This document shows positions 28,652-37,244 of a stretch of DNA of 64,000 nt, in pieces. Under the pieces are notes generated by a model, which ran no database searches, had not been told where the DNA came from, and saw only the letters and a program-made list of their open reading frames with translations. The translations under genes and the position numbers were made by a program. The DNA is from Thermotoga sp. Mc24 (GTDB lineage: Bacteria; Thermotogota; Thermotogae; Thermotogales; Thermotogaceae). Each line of letters starts with the position of its first letter. The stretch's first letter is position 1. Where the stretch lies: assembly GCF_000784835.1 (NCBI RefSeq), contig NZ_JSFH01000009.1:310001-374000 (forward strand). The letters are read 5' to 3'.

Positions 28652-29887
28652 GTGAATCTAGAAGACAAGATCTCAAAGATAGGCCGAAACATGAAATCCT
28701 CCATCATCAGGGAAATTCTCAAATTTGCTGCGGACAAAGATGCCATTTCTTTCGGAGGGGGAGTGCCCGATCCTGAGACTTTTCCGAGGAAAGAACTTGC
28801 AGAAATCGCAAAGGAAATCATAGAGAAAGAGTACCATTACACCCTTCAGTACTCCACAACGGAAGGCGATCCCGTTCTTAAACAGCAAATTTTGAAACTT
28901 CTGGAGAAGATGTACGGTATCACAGGACTCGACGAAGACAATCTGGTATTCACCGTTGGATCCCAGCAGGCACTGGATCTAATTGGAAAACTCTTCCTCG
29001 ACGATGAGAGTTACTGCGTCCTCGATGATCCCGCATACCTCGGAGCCATAAACGCGTTCAGACAGTACCTTGCGAACTTCGTGGTGGTCCCGCTCGAAGA
29101 CGACGGAATGGATCTCAATGTTCTGGAAAGAAAGCTTTCCGAATTCGACAAAAATGGAAAAATAAAACAGGTGAAGTTCATCTACGTTGTTTCGAACTTC
29201 CACAACCCAGCGGGAGTCACGACTTCTCTGGAGAAGAGAAAAGCGCTCGTCGAAATCGCAGAAAAGTACGACCTCTTCATAGTAGAAGACGATCCCTACG
29301 GTGCTTTGAGGTACGAAGGAGAAACTGTGGATCCCATCTTCAAGATAGGTGGACCAGAAAGGGTGGTTCTTCTCAACACGTTCAGCAAAGTCTTGGCACC
29401 GGGTCTCAGAATAGGGATGGTGGCGGGAAGCAAGGAGTTCATCAGAAAGATCGTTCAGGCAAAGCAGTCTGCGGATCTGTGCAGTCCCGCTATCACTCAT
29501 CGTCTCGCTGCCCGTTATTTGGAGAGGTACGATCTTCTCGAGCAGTTGGAACCCACCATCGAACTCTACAGAAGAAAGAGAACGGTGATGCTCAACGCTC
29601 TTGAAGAGTACTTCTCCGACATACCAGGCGTGAAATGGGTGAAATCGGAAGGTGGTCTCTTCATCTGGCTCACCCTTCCCGAGGGTTTCGACACCTGGGA
29701 GATGTTCGAGTACGCGAAGAGAAAGAAGGTGTTTTACGTTCCTGGAATGGTTTTCAAAGTATACGACGAGCCGAGTCCCTCTATGAGGCTTTCCTTCTGT
29801 CTGCCGCCAGATGAAAAGATCGTTGAAGGGATCAAAAGGCTCAAGGAAGTTGTCCTCGAGTACGGCAAGGAAAAAGGTCTTCTGTGA
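28652..29887 (+). CDS. PLP-dependent class I/II aminotransferase (2-aminoadipate/aromatic type)
   Basis: 411 residues from a GTG, seven bases after AGGAGG. Fold type I aminotransferase: ISFGGGVPDPETFP, LQYSTTEGDPVLKQQI, FHNPAGVTTSLEKRK, EDDPYGALRYEG, and the PLP-binding lysine in NTFSKVLAPGLRIGM. The pattern fits the LysN/KAT II-like MocR-related subgroup that uses 2-oxoglutarate and various amino acids; the exact donor is not clear. It is followed 11 bp later by a phosphate acyltransferase gene, which suggests amino acid breakdown through an acyl-CoA. Confidence 0.92.
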   Translation: MNLEDKISKIGRNMKSSIIREILKFAADKDAISFGGGVPDPETFPRKELAEIAKEIIEKEYHYTLQYSTTEGDPVLKQQILKLLEKMYGITGLDEDNLVFTVGSQQALDLIGKLFLDDESYCVLDDPAYLGAINAFRQYLANFVVVPLEDDGMDLNVLERKLSEFDKNGKIKQVKFIYVVSNFHNPAGVTTSLEKRKALVEIAEKYDLFIVEDDPYGALRYEGETVDPIFKIGGPERVVLLNTFSKVLAPGLRIGMVAGSKEFIRKIVQAKQSADLCSPAITHRLAARYLERYDLLEQLEPTIELYRRKRTVMLNALEEYFSDIPGVKWVKSEGGLFIWLTLPEGFDTWEMFEYAKRKKVFYVPGMVFKVYDEPSPSMRLSFCLPPDEKIVEGIKRLKEVVLEYGKEKGLL

Positions 29888-29898
29888 GGAGTGATAGA

Positions 29899-30783
29899 AT
29901 GTTTCTGGAAAAACTGGTTGAGATGGCTCAAGGAAAGGGAAAAAAGCTCGCAGTTGCGGCTGCGAACGATGATCACGTGATAGAAGCTGTCTGCAGGGCT
30001 TGGAAAGAGAGAGTGTGCGAGCCCGTTCTGTTCGGTCCAGAGGAAGAGATCACCAGGATCATCGAGGAACTCGTCCCTGAATGGAAGACGCCCCAAATCG
30101 TAGATTGTCCCCCAGAAGAAGCGGGAAGACTCGCTGTGGAGGCCGTTTCAAAGGGAGAATGCGATTTTCTGATGAAGGGAAAGATAAAGACAGGAAATTT
30201 GATGAAGATCTATCTGGACGAAAGGTACGGACTTCGAACGGGAAAAACGATGGCGATGGTGAGCGTGATGGAGATACCCGATTTCCCGAGGCCTCTCATA
30301 ATCTCCGATCCCGGTATGCTGATAAGCCCCACTCTGGAACAGAAGGTTGACATGATAGAACACTGTGTTCGAGTGGCAAACGTCATGGGTTTAGAAACAC
30401 CGAAAGTTGCCGTTGTCGGTGCCATAGAAGTCGTGAATCCAAAGATGCCCATCACGATGGAAGCGGCCGTTCTCTCGAAGATGAACCAGAGAGGGCAAAT
30501 AAAAGGGTGTATCGTCGATGGGCCCTTCGCGCTGGACAACGTTGTGTCGGAAGAAGCGGCGAAAAAGAAAGGGATACAAAGCCCTGTGGCGGGAAAGGCC
30601 GACATCTTGATACTGCCAGATATAGAGGCGGCGAACATTCTGTACAAAGCTCTGGTTTTTCTTGCTAAAGCGAAATCCGCATCTATCATTCTTGGTGGGA
30701 AAGTCCCTGTAGTTCTCACATCACGTGCAGACTCGGAAGAAACGAAGTTTTATTCCATAGCCCTCTCGGCGGTCTTCGCTTAG
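29899..30783 (+). CDS. ptb: Phosphate butyryltransferase-type enzyme
   Basis: 294 residues from the ATG at 29899 behind AGGAGTG. It belongs to the PTA/PTB family (KGKIKTGNLMKIYLDERYGLRTG, SDPGMLISPTLEQKVDMIEH, VDGPFALDNVVSEEAAKKKG). The short length and these motifs favour Ptb over Pta. It interconverts an acyl-CoA and acyl-phosphate, so with an acyl kinase elsewhere it would conserve energy as ATP from 2-oxoacid oxidation. It overlaps the convergent nucleosidase gene by 4 bp. Confidence 0.88.
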   Translation: MFLEKLVEMAQGKGKKLAVAAANDDHVIEAVCRAWKERVCEPVLFGPEEEITRIIEELVPEWKTPQIVDCPPEEAGRLAVEAVSKGECDFLMKGKIKTGNLMKIYLDERYGLRTGKTMAMVSVMEIPDFPRPLIISDPGMLISPTLEQKVDMIEHCVRVANVMGLETPKVAVVGAIEVVNPKMPITMEAAVLSKMNQRGQIKGCIVDGPFALDNVVSEEAAKKKGIQSPVAGKADILILPDIEAANILYKALVFLAKAKSASIILGGKVPVVLTSRADSEETKFYSIALSAVFA

Positions 30784-31433
30784 AAGACACACTTTTTCAG
30801 AACGTCGAGGAGGATCAGGTTGGAGAGGAAGCCATATCTCTCGTAGTTTTTTCTGAACTCTTCTTCCGTTTCCTTTCCACATATGTCAACGATCGTCTTT
30901 ATGGCGAGGAACTTCTTCTCGTTCTCGTGGCACACTTTTGCCACAGCGGCGGAGTCCATATCGACACAGAGGGCTCCCGTTCTTCTTTTTATCTCCTCGG
31001 CTTTCTCCTTCGCTGTCACAAAGGCGTCTCCGCTTGCTATCAGTCCTGTCTTGATTTCTCTGTTTGAATAAGCGATCACCTTGTCTTCGAGATCTTCACT
31101 GCCCGAGACGATGATTCCTTCATCACCAAGGGCCGTTTCGAAATCGTACTCGACGTAGGAATCTCCTATCACGACATCCCCAACTTCAACACCTTCCAGA
31201 CCACCGGCGTTTCCCGTCAAGAAAACAGCATCTATGTTGAACCTGTCCAGAAAAGCCTGAGTAACGAGCGCGGCCTCTACCTTCCCGATGAAACCGTAGC
31301 TCACGACCACCTCGTTTCTTCCTACAACTCCCCGCTGGTAGTATCTTTTCAAGAGACGTCCTTTTTCCAGGACTTCCATCTCTTTAAGCATGGGTTCCAC
31401 TTCTATCTTGAACACACCGAGAACCAGGATCAC
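30780..31433 (-). CDS. Nucleoside phosphorylase-fold protein, MTA/SAH nucleosidase-like
   Basis: 217 residues from a GTG at 31433 behind GGAGGT; a longer reading lacks a ribosome site. PNP_UDP family layout: GNAGGLEGVEVGDVVIGDSY, GLIASGDAFVT, and VDMDSAAVAKVCHENEKKFLAIKTIVD. The general-acid Asp (IVD) is present. The ribose-binding pattern, normally ExE in MTA/SAH nucleosidases, is DxD here, so specificity may differ. It likely cleaves a methylthio- or other purine nucleoside. A terminator separates it from ferritin upstream. Confidence 0.8.
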   Translation of the reverse strand: MILVLGVFKIEVEPMLKEMEVLEKGRLLKRYYQRGVVGRNEVVVSYGFIGKVEAALVTQAFLDRFNIDAVFLTGNAGGLEGVEVGDVVIGDSYVEYDFETALGDEGIIVSGSEDLEDKVIAYSNREIKTGLIASGDAFVTAKEKAEEIKRRTGALCVDMDSAAVAKVCHENEKKFLAIKTIVDICGKETEEEFRKNYERYGFLSNLILLDVLKKCVF

Positions 31434-31455
31434 GTTCCCACCTCCAGATGAGAAA

Positions 31456-31474
31456 AAGGGGCGCAGTGCCCCTT
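31456..31474 (-). terminator. Terminator after ferritin
   Basis: An AAGGGGC/GCCCCTT stem with a 5-base loop is followed on the minus strand by TTTC. It touches the ferritin stop and lies 23 bp before the nucleosidase start, so readthrough must feed the nucleosidase or it has weak own transcription. Confidence 0.75.
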
Positions 31475-31968
31475 CACTCTCTCTGTCCAAGATACCTGTC
31501 GAGCTGGAAGATCACAGACATCTGACCATTTGCCTTTTCTAAAAGATCGAGGATTTCTCTCACCTGGTCTTCTTCTTCCACCTGCTCGTCAACGAACCAT
31601 TTGAGGAAACTCACGGTGGCGTGATCTTTCTCTTCCAAAGCGAGTTCCAGGATGTTGTAAATCGACTGGGTGACGAATTCTTCGTGTTTCAGAGCCGCTT
31701 CAAAGGCGTCTTTTATTCCGTTCCAATTCGAAGGTGGCTTCTCTATGGCTTCGAGTTCGACCCTTCCTCCTCTTTCGTAGATGTATTCGTAGAACTTCAT
31801 CGCGTGAGTTAGTTCTTCCTGCGCTTGCTTTTTCATCCAGTGGGCAAAACCCTTGAATCCTTCAGCATCGAAGTAAGTTGCCATCGAAAGATAGAGATAG
31901 GAAGAGTAGATCTCCCTGTTCAACTGATCGTTGAGCGCTTTTCTCACTTTTTCTGAGATAACCATCAT
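31474..31968 (-). CDS. ftn: Non-heme ferritin
   Basis: 164 residues from the first of two adjacent ATGs (the second, at 31965, has the better spacing to GGAGG). Ferroxidase ligands are visible: Glu in NREIYSSYLYLSM, the EELTHAMKFYEYI helix with Glu and His, and Glu and Gln in the DEQVEEEDQV region. It forms a 24-subunit cytosolic iron store. No heme-binding Met typical of bacterioferritin is evident. The promoter carries a direct repeat that may be an iron or redox operator. Confidence 0.96.
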   Translation of the reverse strand: MMVISEKVRKALNDQLNREIYSSYLYLSMATYFDAEGFKGFAHWMKKQAQEELTHAMKFYEYIYERGGRVELEAIEKPPSNWNGIKDAFEAALKHEEFVTQSIYNILELALEEKDHATVSFLKWFVDEQVEEEDQVREILDLLEKANGQMSVIFQLDRYLGQRE

Positions 31969-31986
31969 CTCACCTCCTACTGTACA

Positions 31987-32015
31987 ATTCTACCACTTGC
32001 CACACTTTTGCCACA
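31987..32015 (-). promoter_or_regulatory. Ferritin promoter with direct-repeat operator candidate
   Basis: The minus strand has an extended -10, TGG-TAGAAT (31995-31987). Two exact copies of TTGCCACA (+ strand, 31997-32004 and 32008-32015) lie 11 bp apart, one helical turn, over the spacer and -35 region. The same repeats are within 50 bp of the divergent pilin-like gene start. Confidence 0.45.
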
Positions 32016-32049
32016 TTTTTCTGTTAATAATCGAAATGGAGGTGAAATT

Positions 32050-32550
32050 ATGAGGAATGGTTTCACGATCGTGGAGCTTTTGATAACTATAGCTGTTCTT
32101 CTCATCGGAATACTCTTGGTTCTGGGATTCACAACGAGAACAATTGTTGCCACTGTTCAGTCGTTTACCACGATCGAGTTAGCGGACGATCTTTTGAAGG
32201 CAGCGATGGAAATAAGAAAGGAAATCCTGAAAGCTGGACCTAGAGCGGATCAGATTTATTTTGATCCGGAGAATCCTGAAAAAATTTCTTTCCTTGTGAA
32301 TGTTCCTTTCGGTGGAGAAAAGTACTATTCCAGGAACTACACATACACTATCACATTTGAAAAACCGGACATCAAATTGTACATCTTCCAGGAAGATTCG
32401 AACAGCACAGATACGAGGATACTCGTAACGGATGTTTCAACCTGCACATTTTTGGCGGGTGCCGGTACTGTCTCCTTTGTTATAGGAAAAGAAAAACACA
32501 ACATCGAAAGAACCTATTTCATGAGCGTAGCCCTTCCCAATCTGAAGTGA
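32050..32550 (+). CDS. Prepilin-like protein (class III signal, Glu5 present)
   Basis: 166 residues from the ATG at 32050 behind GGAGGTG. The leader MRNG is followed by FTIVELLITIAVLLIGILLVLGF: a Gly-Phe cleavage site, Glu at +5 and a hydrophobic helix, the mark of type IV pilins and pseudopilins. The rest is a soluble domain with no recognised family. A prepilin peptidase elsewhere would be needed. It is 13 bp from the next pilin-like gene. Confidence 0.82.
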   Translation: MRNGFTIVELLITIAVLLIGILLVLGFTTRTIVATVQSFTTIELADDLLKAAMEIRKEILKAGPRADQIYFDPENPEKISFLVNVPFGGEKYYSRNYTYTITFEKPDIKLYIFQEDSNSTDTRILVTDVSTCTFLAGAGTVSFVIGKEKHNIERTYFMSVALPNLK

Positions 32551-32563
32551 AGGGGTGATCTTT

Positions 32564-34408
32564 ATGAGGAATGGTTCCATTCTTGTGACCACTGTGATAA
32601 TTCTGGTCATCGTTTCCGTTCTGGGAATCTCTGTGTTCTTCGCGTTCAATCAATATCGTGAAAATGTGGGATTGACCGCTCAGAGACTGGAGGCTACTTA
32701 CAGAGCTTCAAATATCCTGAGTCTCGGTGTTGCCTGTCTAAAAAAGCACTTCGGTTTTTCAGGAATGGAAATCAACTGGTCCACTGGAAGTGTGACATGG
32801 TTTGATGATTTCAGAAAGAGAGTTCTGCTTCAGTCAGATGGAGATGCCTGGGAGAATGTTTTCTCATTGCTGGACACAGAAAAATACTACAATCTTTCTT
32901 CAGACATCGATTTCTCTACTGAAGCATCAAAATTGGGATTTTCTAACTTTGAAGCAGTAGCCATTCCGTTCGAGAACAACCCGTTCTTTGCTCTGCTTGT
33001 TGTAAGAGCACAAGTCGGAAAGGCTGTGGTTTACAAATACGCTGTTCTTTCTTCAGACTTTCTGAACAAGTACGCGTATTTCACAGAAAAAGAAACAAGA
33101 CCGGATGGAGATAAGATATACTTCATCACCCAAGATATTATCGATGGGCCTTTCAGATCCAACGATGTGATACACGTGGAAGGAAAGCCTCTTTTCAAGG
33201 GAAGCGTGGAGTTCAAGGATATCGATATCGATTTGGAAGCAGGAGAAGGCCCAAGGTACGAAAATCCGCCTCCGAAGTATCTGACTGACGAAGACATACA
33301 GAAATACAACATAGAAAAGATAAAAGACTATTACGCGAGAGAAATCGAAAGGATAGCGAAGCCAGCGTCTGAAGTTGTTCTTTCGAGTGAACCAGTGGGG
33401 ATCGAGCTTCCGTCAGCTATGATCGTTGAAGAAAAAGAAGGTTGGTACTGGTGGGGAGAATATCAATGGAGATACTACAAGAAACAGCTGGAGCCGGTCT
33501 ATATAATCGAATTCAATGCACCGAGGGGAAACAGTGGAAATGACTATCTAATAAAAGTAAAATACAAAGAAATTTACAGAGAATACTTAAGCAACAATCG
33601 AAAGGATTGGTATTTCATTCAAGAAAGCGAAGGTAGAGAAGTTAATCTTTTCCACATCAAACCCAAACCGAACAGCGATCAGTACCATCTTGTTCTCCAG
33701 GGGGAGGAAGCAAGACGACTTCTTGATCTCGACAGAAACGAGTACGATATCTACTTCAACGGTGTTATCAAAACAGACAGTGATGTTTATCTAAGAAATG
33801 CAAGCAGTCAAGAAAACCAAGAAAACATAAAACCCATGTTCGTCGATGGAAGGTACACCATCGTTGCGAACAACATCTACATAGAAGACCACATCATCTA
33901 CAACGATTACAGAGAAATTCTGGAAGAAATTGCCGATAAGGAAGGAATAAAAGGAAACTCCGATCAAAAAGTTGCACAGGTTTTGATCAGAAAACTCGAT
34001 AAGAACGGAAACATCGAAGAAGACTACTCAGAACTTTTGAAGAATCACGAATCAGACGATTTCCTCAATCTTGTGGCGTACAAGAATGTGGTGATCACCG
34101 ACAAAAAGCCCAACATGAAGATTTTCGCCAGTATATACGCTTTCACCGGAAGCTTTTATGTGAAAGATTACGATAGGGGAGATCCTGTTGGCGAGCTCAC
34201 CATTTTTGGTTCTCTTGCGCAATACGTGAGAGGAGCCGTTGGAACTTTCACTTCGGCGTGGTGGTCGAAGGATAGAAAACCCGTTGTTTTAACAGGTTAC
34301 CGTAAAAACTACATCTACGACTGGAGAATCCTCAAGGGGTTTTCTGTGTTTGGTACCCCCACTGTGCCGAAGGAATCGAACATACTCAATGTGAGAGAGG
34401 TGTATTGA
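32564..34408 (+). CDS. Large prepilin-like protein lacking Glu5 (GspK/PilX-like position)
   Basis: 614 residues from the ATG at 32564 behind AGGGGTGA. The leader MRNG is followed by SILVTTVIILVIVSVLGISVFF, so the cleavage Gly and helix are present but +5 is Thr instead of Glu. Loss of Glu5 with an outsized C-terminal domain is the hallmark of tip minor pilins such as GspK; PilX-type proteins are also large. The remaining ~580 residues are beta-rich and polar with no enzyme motif. The middle (DVIHVEGKPLFKGSVEFKD) resembles DUF4900-type regions of pilus-associated proteins (low certainty). Confidence 0.72.
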   Translation: MRNGSILVTTVIILVIVSVLGISVFFAFNQYRENVGLTAQRLEATYRASNILSLGVACLKKHFGFSGMEINWSTGSVTWFDDFRKRVLLQSDGDAWENVFSLLDTEKYYNLSSDIDFSTEASKLGFSNFEAVAIPFENNPFFALLVVRAQVGKAVVYKYAVLSSDFLNKYAYFTEKETRPDGDKIYFITQDIIDGPFRSNDVIHVEGKPLFKGSVEFKDIDIDLEAGEGPRYENPPPKYLTDEDIQKYNIEKIKDYYAREIERIAKPASEVVLSSEPVGIELPSAMIVEEKEGWYWWGEYQWRYYKKQLEPVYIIEFNAPRGNSGNDYLIKVKYKEIYREYLSNNRKDWYFIQESEGREVNLFHIKPKPNSDQYHLVLQGEEARRLLDLDRNEYDIYFNGVIKTDSDVYLRNASSQENQENIKPMFVDGRYTIVANNIYIEDHIIYNDYREILEEIADKEGIKGNSDQKVAQVLIRKLDKNGNIEEDYSELLKNHESDDFLNLVAYKNVVITDKKPNMKIFASIYAFTGSFYVKDYDRGDPVGELTIFGSLAQYVRGAVGTFTSAWWSKDRKPVVLTGYRKNYIYDWRILKGFSVFGTPTVPKESNILNVREVY

Positions 34409-34409
34409 C

Positions 34410-34814
34410 ATGAGAAATGGGAGTCTTATAGTTGAAACTTTGATAAGTCTGTTTCTCATTCTTCTCACCGTCGTTATATTCACAACGATCATTGTGGGAG
34501 TGGCAAAAAATGTGACACTCACCGAAAAATCCATTGAAACCTTTCTTTTTACCAACTTTGCGTACGATTTTCTTTCCAAGTACGGGGTTGGACATTTGAT
34601 AGAACAAGGTGTGTACGAAGAGATAAACAGAGAATTCTGGAAAGACAAATGGAACGATCAAAATCCTCCTTTTCCTCATATTGATTCTTCGGGTTCAACC
34701 GTTGAGGATGTTGTTTTGCCCAGCAGCAGTGATGTGAAATACAAAAAAATCACGTTGAAGATAAAAATCAACGAAGGAGCTTCAATAGAGAGAATTGTTA
34801 TAATAGGGGATTAA
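34410..34814 (+). CDS. Prepilin-like protein (Glu5 present)
   Basis: 134 residues. The ATG follows the previous stop by one base, so it is probably translationally coupled. The leader MRNG is followed by SLIVETLISLFLILLTVVIF, with Ser at +1 and Glu at +5. The short C-terminal domain has no known family. Together with the two upstream genes it looks like a minor-pilin set. Its stop codon overlaps the -35 of the sigma-28 promoter for flaG. Confidence 0.78.
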   Translation: MRNGSLIVETLISLFLILLTVVIFTTIIVGVAKNVTLTEKSIETFLFTNFAYDFLSKYGVGHLIEQGVYEEINREFWKDKWNDQNPPFPHIDSSGSTVEDVVLPSSSDVKYKKITLKIKINEGASIERIVIIGD

Positions 34815-34838
34815 ATTTTCCTGCCAACTGACCGATAT
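34812..34838 (+). promoter_or_regulatory. Sigma-28 (FliA)-type promoter for flaG-fliD
   Basis: TAAA (34812-34815), a 15-bp spacer, then ACCGATAT (34831-34838) matches the flagellar sigma-28 consensus TAAA-N15-GCCGATAA at all but two positions. It sits 36 bp upstream of the flaG ATG. The genes it drives are late flagellar genes, as expected. Confidence 0.8.
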
Positions 34839-34873
34839 ATATAAATGGAAAATTGGATGTGGAGGGATCCACG

Positions 34874-35227
34874 ATGAGGATCGATCCCACGGATGGGAAA
34901 GGAAACGAGGTGCTTCATAGAGAAATAACAAGAAGGGAACTACATGTGAAAGAGAACGGATCAACACCCGTCGCTGAGATGAAAAAACAGCAGGAAGAGG
35001 ACGTTCAGAGAGCTATAGAAGAATTCTCGAAGAAGCTGGAAAAACTGAGAAAGATCTTCAGAGGAGAAGCCGAATTCAGGTACGACGGCGAATTGAACAT
35101 GGTGATCGTGAAGATAAAAGACACCGAAACTGGGGAGATCATAAGGCAGATTCCTCCTGAGGTGATGGTGAAAATCGCAAAGAGTATAAACGAACTGCTT
35201 GGGATTCTCGTAGACGAAAGGGTGTGA
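34874..35227 (+). CDS. flaG: FlaG family flagellar protein
   Basis: 117 residues from the ATG at 34874 behind GGAGGG. A charged helical region (about 35-70) is followed by the FlaG core (FRYDGELNMVIVKIKDTETGEIIRQIPPEVMVKIAKSINELLG). FlaG is a small flagellar protein encoded next to fliD in many bacteria and affects filament length. It is 4 bp upstream of fliD. Confidence 0.9.
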   Translation: MRIDPTDGKGNEVLHREITRRELHVKENGSTPVAEMKKQQEEDVQRAIEEFSKKLEKLRKIFRGEAEFRYDGELNMVIVKIKDTETGEIIRQIPPEVMVKIAKSINELLGILVDERV

Positions 35228-35231
35228 TCGC

Positions 35232-37055
35232 ATGGACCTGAGTAAAATAGCGAGCACCATAAATATGAGATATTACTCACAGCTGGGTGGTTTCCAGGTG
35301 GGGGGAGCTGTCAGCGGACTCGACACCCAGTCCATCATAAACGCTATTCTCGAAGCAGAAAGCCAGCCGCTTCAAAATCTCACAGAAAAGTACGAAAAGT
35401 ACGAGCTCATGCAAGAAGCCTACACAGAAGTGAAGACCAAACTCAGAGAGTTCAGAGATCTGGTCTACGGTTTCAAACTCAAGAGTACCGTTGTCCAGAA
35501 AACAGCCGTTTCTTCCAGTTCTATTCTTTCGGCTGAAGCTTCCTCTGTAGCCGTCACGGGTGTGTACCATGTAAAGATCGTTCAGACCGCAACTTACACC
35601 ACGTTGGCTGGAGCGAGTGAAGTTGTTCCACCTCCCGATTCAACGAAGACGTTTGGGGAACTCGATTACATGTACACACCTCAGGAAGGAACTGTAAGAC
35701 TGTACAACAACGAAACGGGAAACTACGTGGAAGTCCAGGTTCTCTCCACAGATACCATAGACGATATTGTCAACAAGTTGATCAGCGCTCTTTCATCTGC
35801 TGGAATAACTGGAAGCGTCAGCTACGATATTAACACCGGAAAGCTCAGCATCACTTCCGATAAGAATTTCTCGCTCGTTGATATCACGGGAAACTTCACG
35901 AAGGTGTTTCACCTGGATGAAGCCAGCCTGAATTACAGCGGTGGGAATTATTCTCTCACCAGTACTGCCTCTGTGAGCGGGCTTTCCACAGCGAAAACTC
36001 TCCAGCAGATTGCCACGTACACTTCAAAGACCATAATAAGTGGAAAGGTGAAGATAAACGGTGTGGAGATAGATGTGGATCAGAACGACACGTTGTCTTC
36101 TCTTATAGAGAAGATAAACGACAGCGAAGCCGGGGTTACCGCCAGTTATGATTACCATGCGAACAGAGTTGTGATCATTTCAAAGACCTCTGGTCCCGAG
36201 GCCATCACCCTGGAAGACACATACGGGACGGGTTTGTTCTCGCTTCTTGGAATAGAAAATCACAGTCTCTACGTGGGTCAGAAGGCTCATCTTCAGATCA
36301 GTATGGACGGCACGAACTGGGCGGATGTGTATTCAGACACGAATGACGTGGAGTACAACGGTGTCACTTTCCACATCTCTGGAATGACATCCGAGACGAT
36401 CACCGTTGACGTGAGAGTCGATACGGATACGATAGTTGAAAAGATAAAAGAATTCGTGGATAAATGGAACGAAACGATGGATTATCTGAACGAAAAGCTC
36501 ACAGAAGAGCCGATAACCGATAAATCCGAAGAAGAGATGACAGAAGAAGAGAAGATGAAAGGGGTTCTGAAAGGAGACGATCTGTTAGAAGAGATCTTCT
36601 CCCGTCTCAGAGGATTCATCACGTATAAAGTTGAAGGAGACATAAACTACCTCTGGGAACTTGGGATCAGCACAGGAGACATAGGAACCGGATACGAGAA
36701 CATGATGAAGGGTCATCTCGAAGTGGATGAGGAGAAACTGAGGCAGATAGTGGAAGAGGATCCAGACAAGGTGTGGGAATTCTTCGGTGGGGAGAACGGT
36801 TTTGCCACACAGCTCGACGATTATCTATGGGAACTGGTGAAATTCAACGGCAGGATCGATCAGGTCGCGGGAATAAGCGGTCGAATAGAAAGAGAACAGA
36901 GATTCCTCGCCACACAGATAGCGAGCTGGATCGAAAGGCTCTCCAAGAGAGAACAGGAACTCTGGAGGAAGTTTTCGGCCATGGAGGAAGTGATCTCTCA
37001 GCTTCAGTCCCAGGGAAGCTGGATCTCTCAGGCGTTGCAAAGTAATAATAAGTGA
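35232..37055 (+). CDS. fliD: Flagellar hook-associated protein 2 (filament cap)
   Basis: 607 residues, larger than the enterobacterial protein (~468) through bigger middle domains. The N-terminal FliD_N segment (GAVSGLDTQSIINAILEAESQPLQNL) and the C-terminal coiled region (GRIDQVAGISGRIEREQRFLATQIASWIERLSKREQELWRKFSAMEE) are typical. It caps the growing flagellar filament outside the cell and helps flagellin fold. It is transcribed with flaG from a sigma-28-type promoter and ends at a strong terminator. Confidence 0.94.
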   Translation: MDLSKIASTINMRYYSQLGGFQVGGAVSGLDTQSIINAILEAESQPLQNLTEKYEKYELMQEAYTEVKTKLREFRDLVYGFKLKSTVVQKTAVSSSSILSAEASSVAVTGVYHVKIVQTATYTTLAGASEVVPPPDSTKTFGELDYMYTPQEGTVRLYNNETGNYVEVQVLSTDTIDDIVNKLISALSSAGITGSVSYDINTGKLSITSDKNFSLVDITGNFTKVFHLDEASLNYSGGNYSLTSTASVSGLSTAKTLQQIATYTSKTIISGKVKINGVEIDVDQNDTLSSLIEKINDSEAGVTASYDYHANRVVIISKTSGPEAITLEDTYGTGLFSLLGIENHSLYVGQKAHLQISMDGTNWADVYSDTNDVEYNGVTFHISGMTSETITVDVRVDTDTIVEKIKEFVDKWNETMDYLNEKLTEEPITDKSEEEMTEEEKMKGVLKGDDLLEEIFSRLRGFITYKVEGDINYLWELGISTGDIGTGYENMMKGHLEVDEEKLRQIVEEDPDKVWEFFGGENGFATQLDDYLWELVKFNGRIDQVAGISGRIEREQRFLATQIASWIERLSKREQELWRKFSAMEEVISQLQSQGSWISQALQSNNK

Positions 37056-37100
37056 TTTTTTTTGTATGACTTTCGATTTAAAAATCGATCTTTTTAAACG

Positions 37101-37131
37101 AAGAGCAACCTCTTGAAGGTTGCTCTTTTTG
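37101..37131 (+). terminator. Rho-independent terminator after fliD
   Basis: An AGAGCAACCT/AGGTTGCTCT stem (10 bp, 37102-37111 with 37117-37126) with a 5-base loop is followed by TTTTTG. Confidence 0.9.
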
Positions 37132-37177
37132 TTTTCTAGTTACTTTGATTATTTGACTGGTACAATAGAGGCATCTA

Positions 37178-37186
37178 TGATATAAT
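37178..37186 (+). promoter_or_regulatory. Extended -10 promoter of the SARP-type regulator
   Basis: TGA-TATAAT (37178-37186) is an extended -10. A TTGACT (37153-37158) is 22 bp upstream, too far for a normal spacer. The leader to the ATG at 37245 is about 50 nt. The rest of 37132-37244 is AT-rich with no gene. Confidence 0.55.
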
Positions 37187-37244
37187 GATAGTAAAATAAC
37201 TCTAAAAAATTTCAAATTATTTTAAATAGATGGGAGGGGGGATT

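Noticed and set aside
36001-36130. Repeated TATAGAGAAGATAAACG-like pieces in fliD as a possible repeat element
   Set aside because: They are short codon-level similarities (GKVKINGVEI and LIEKINDSE) inside a normal coding region, not a DNA repeat.
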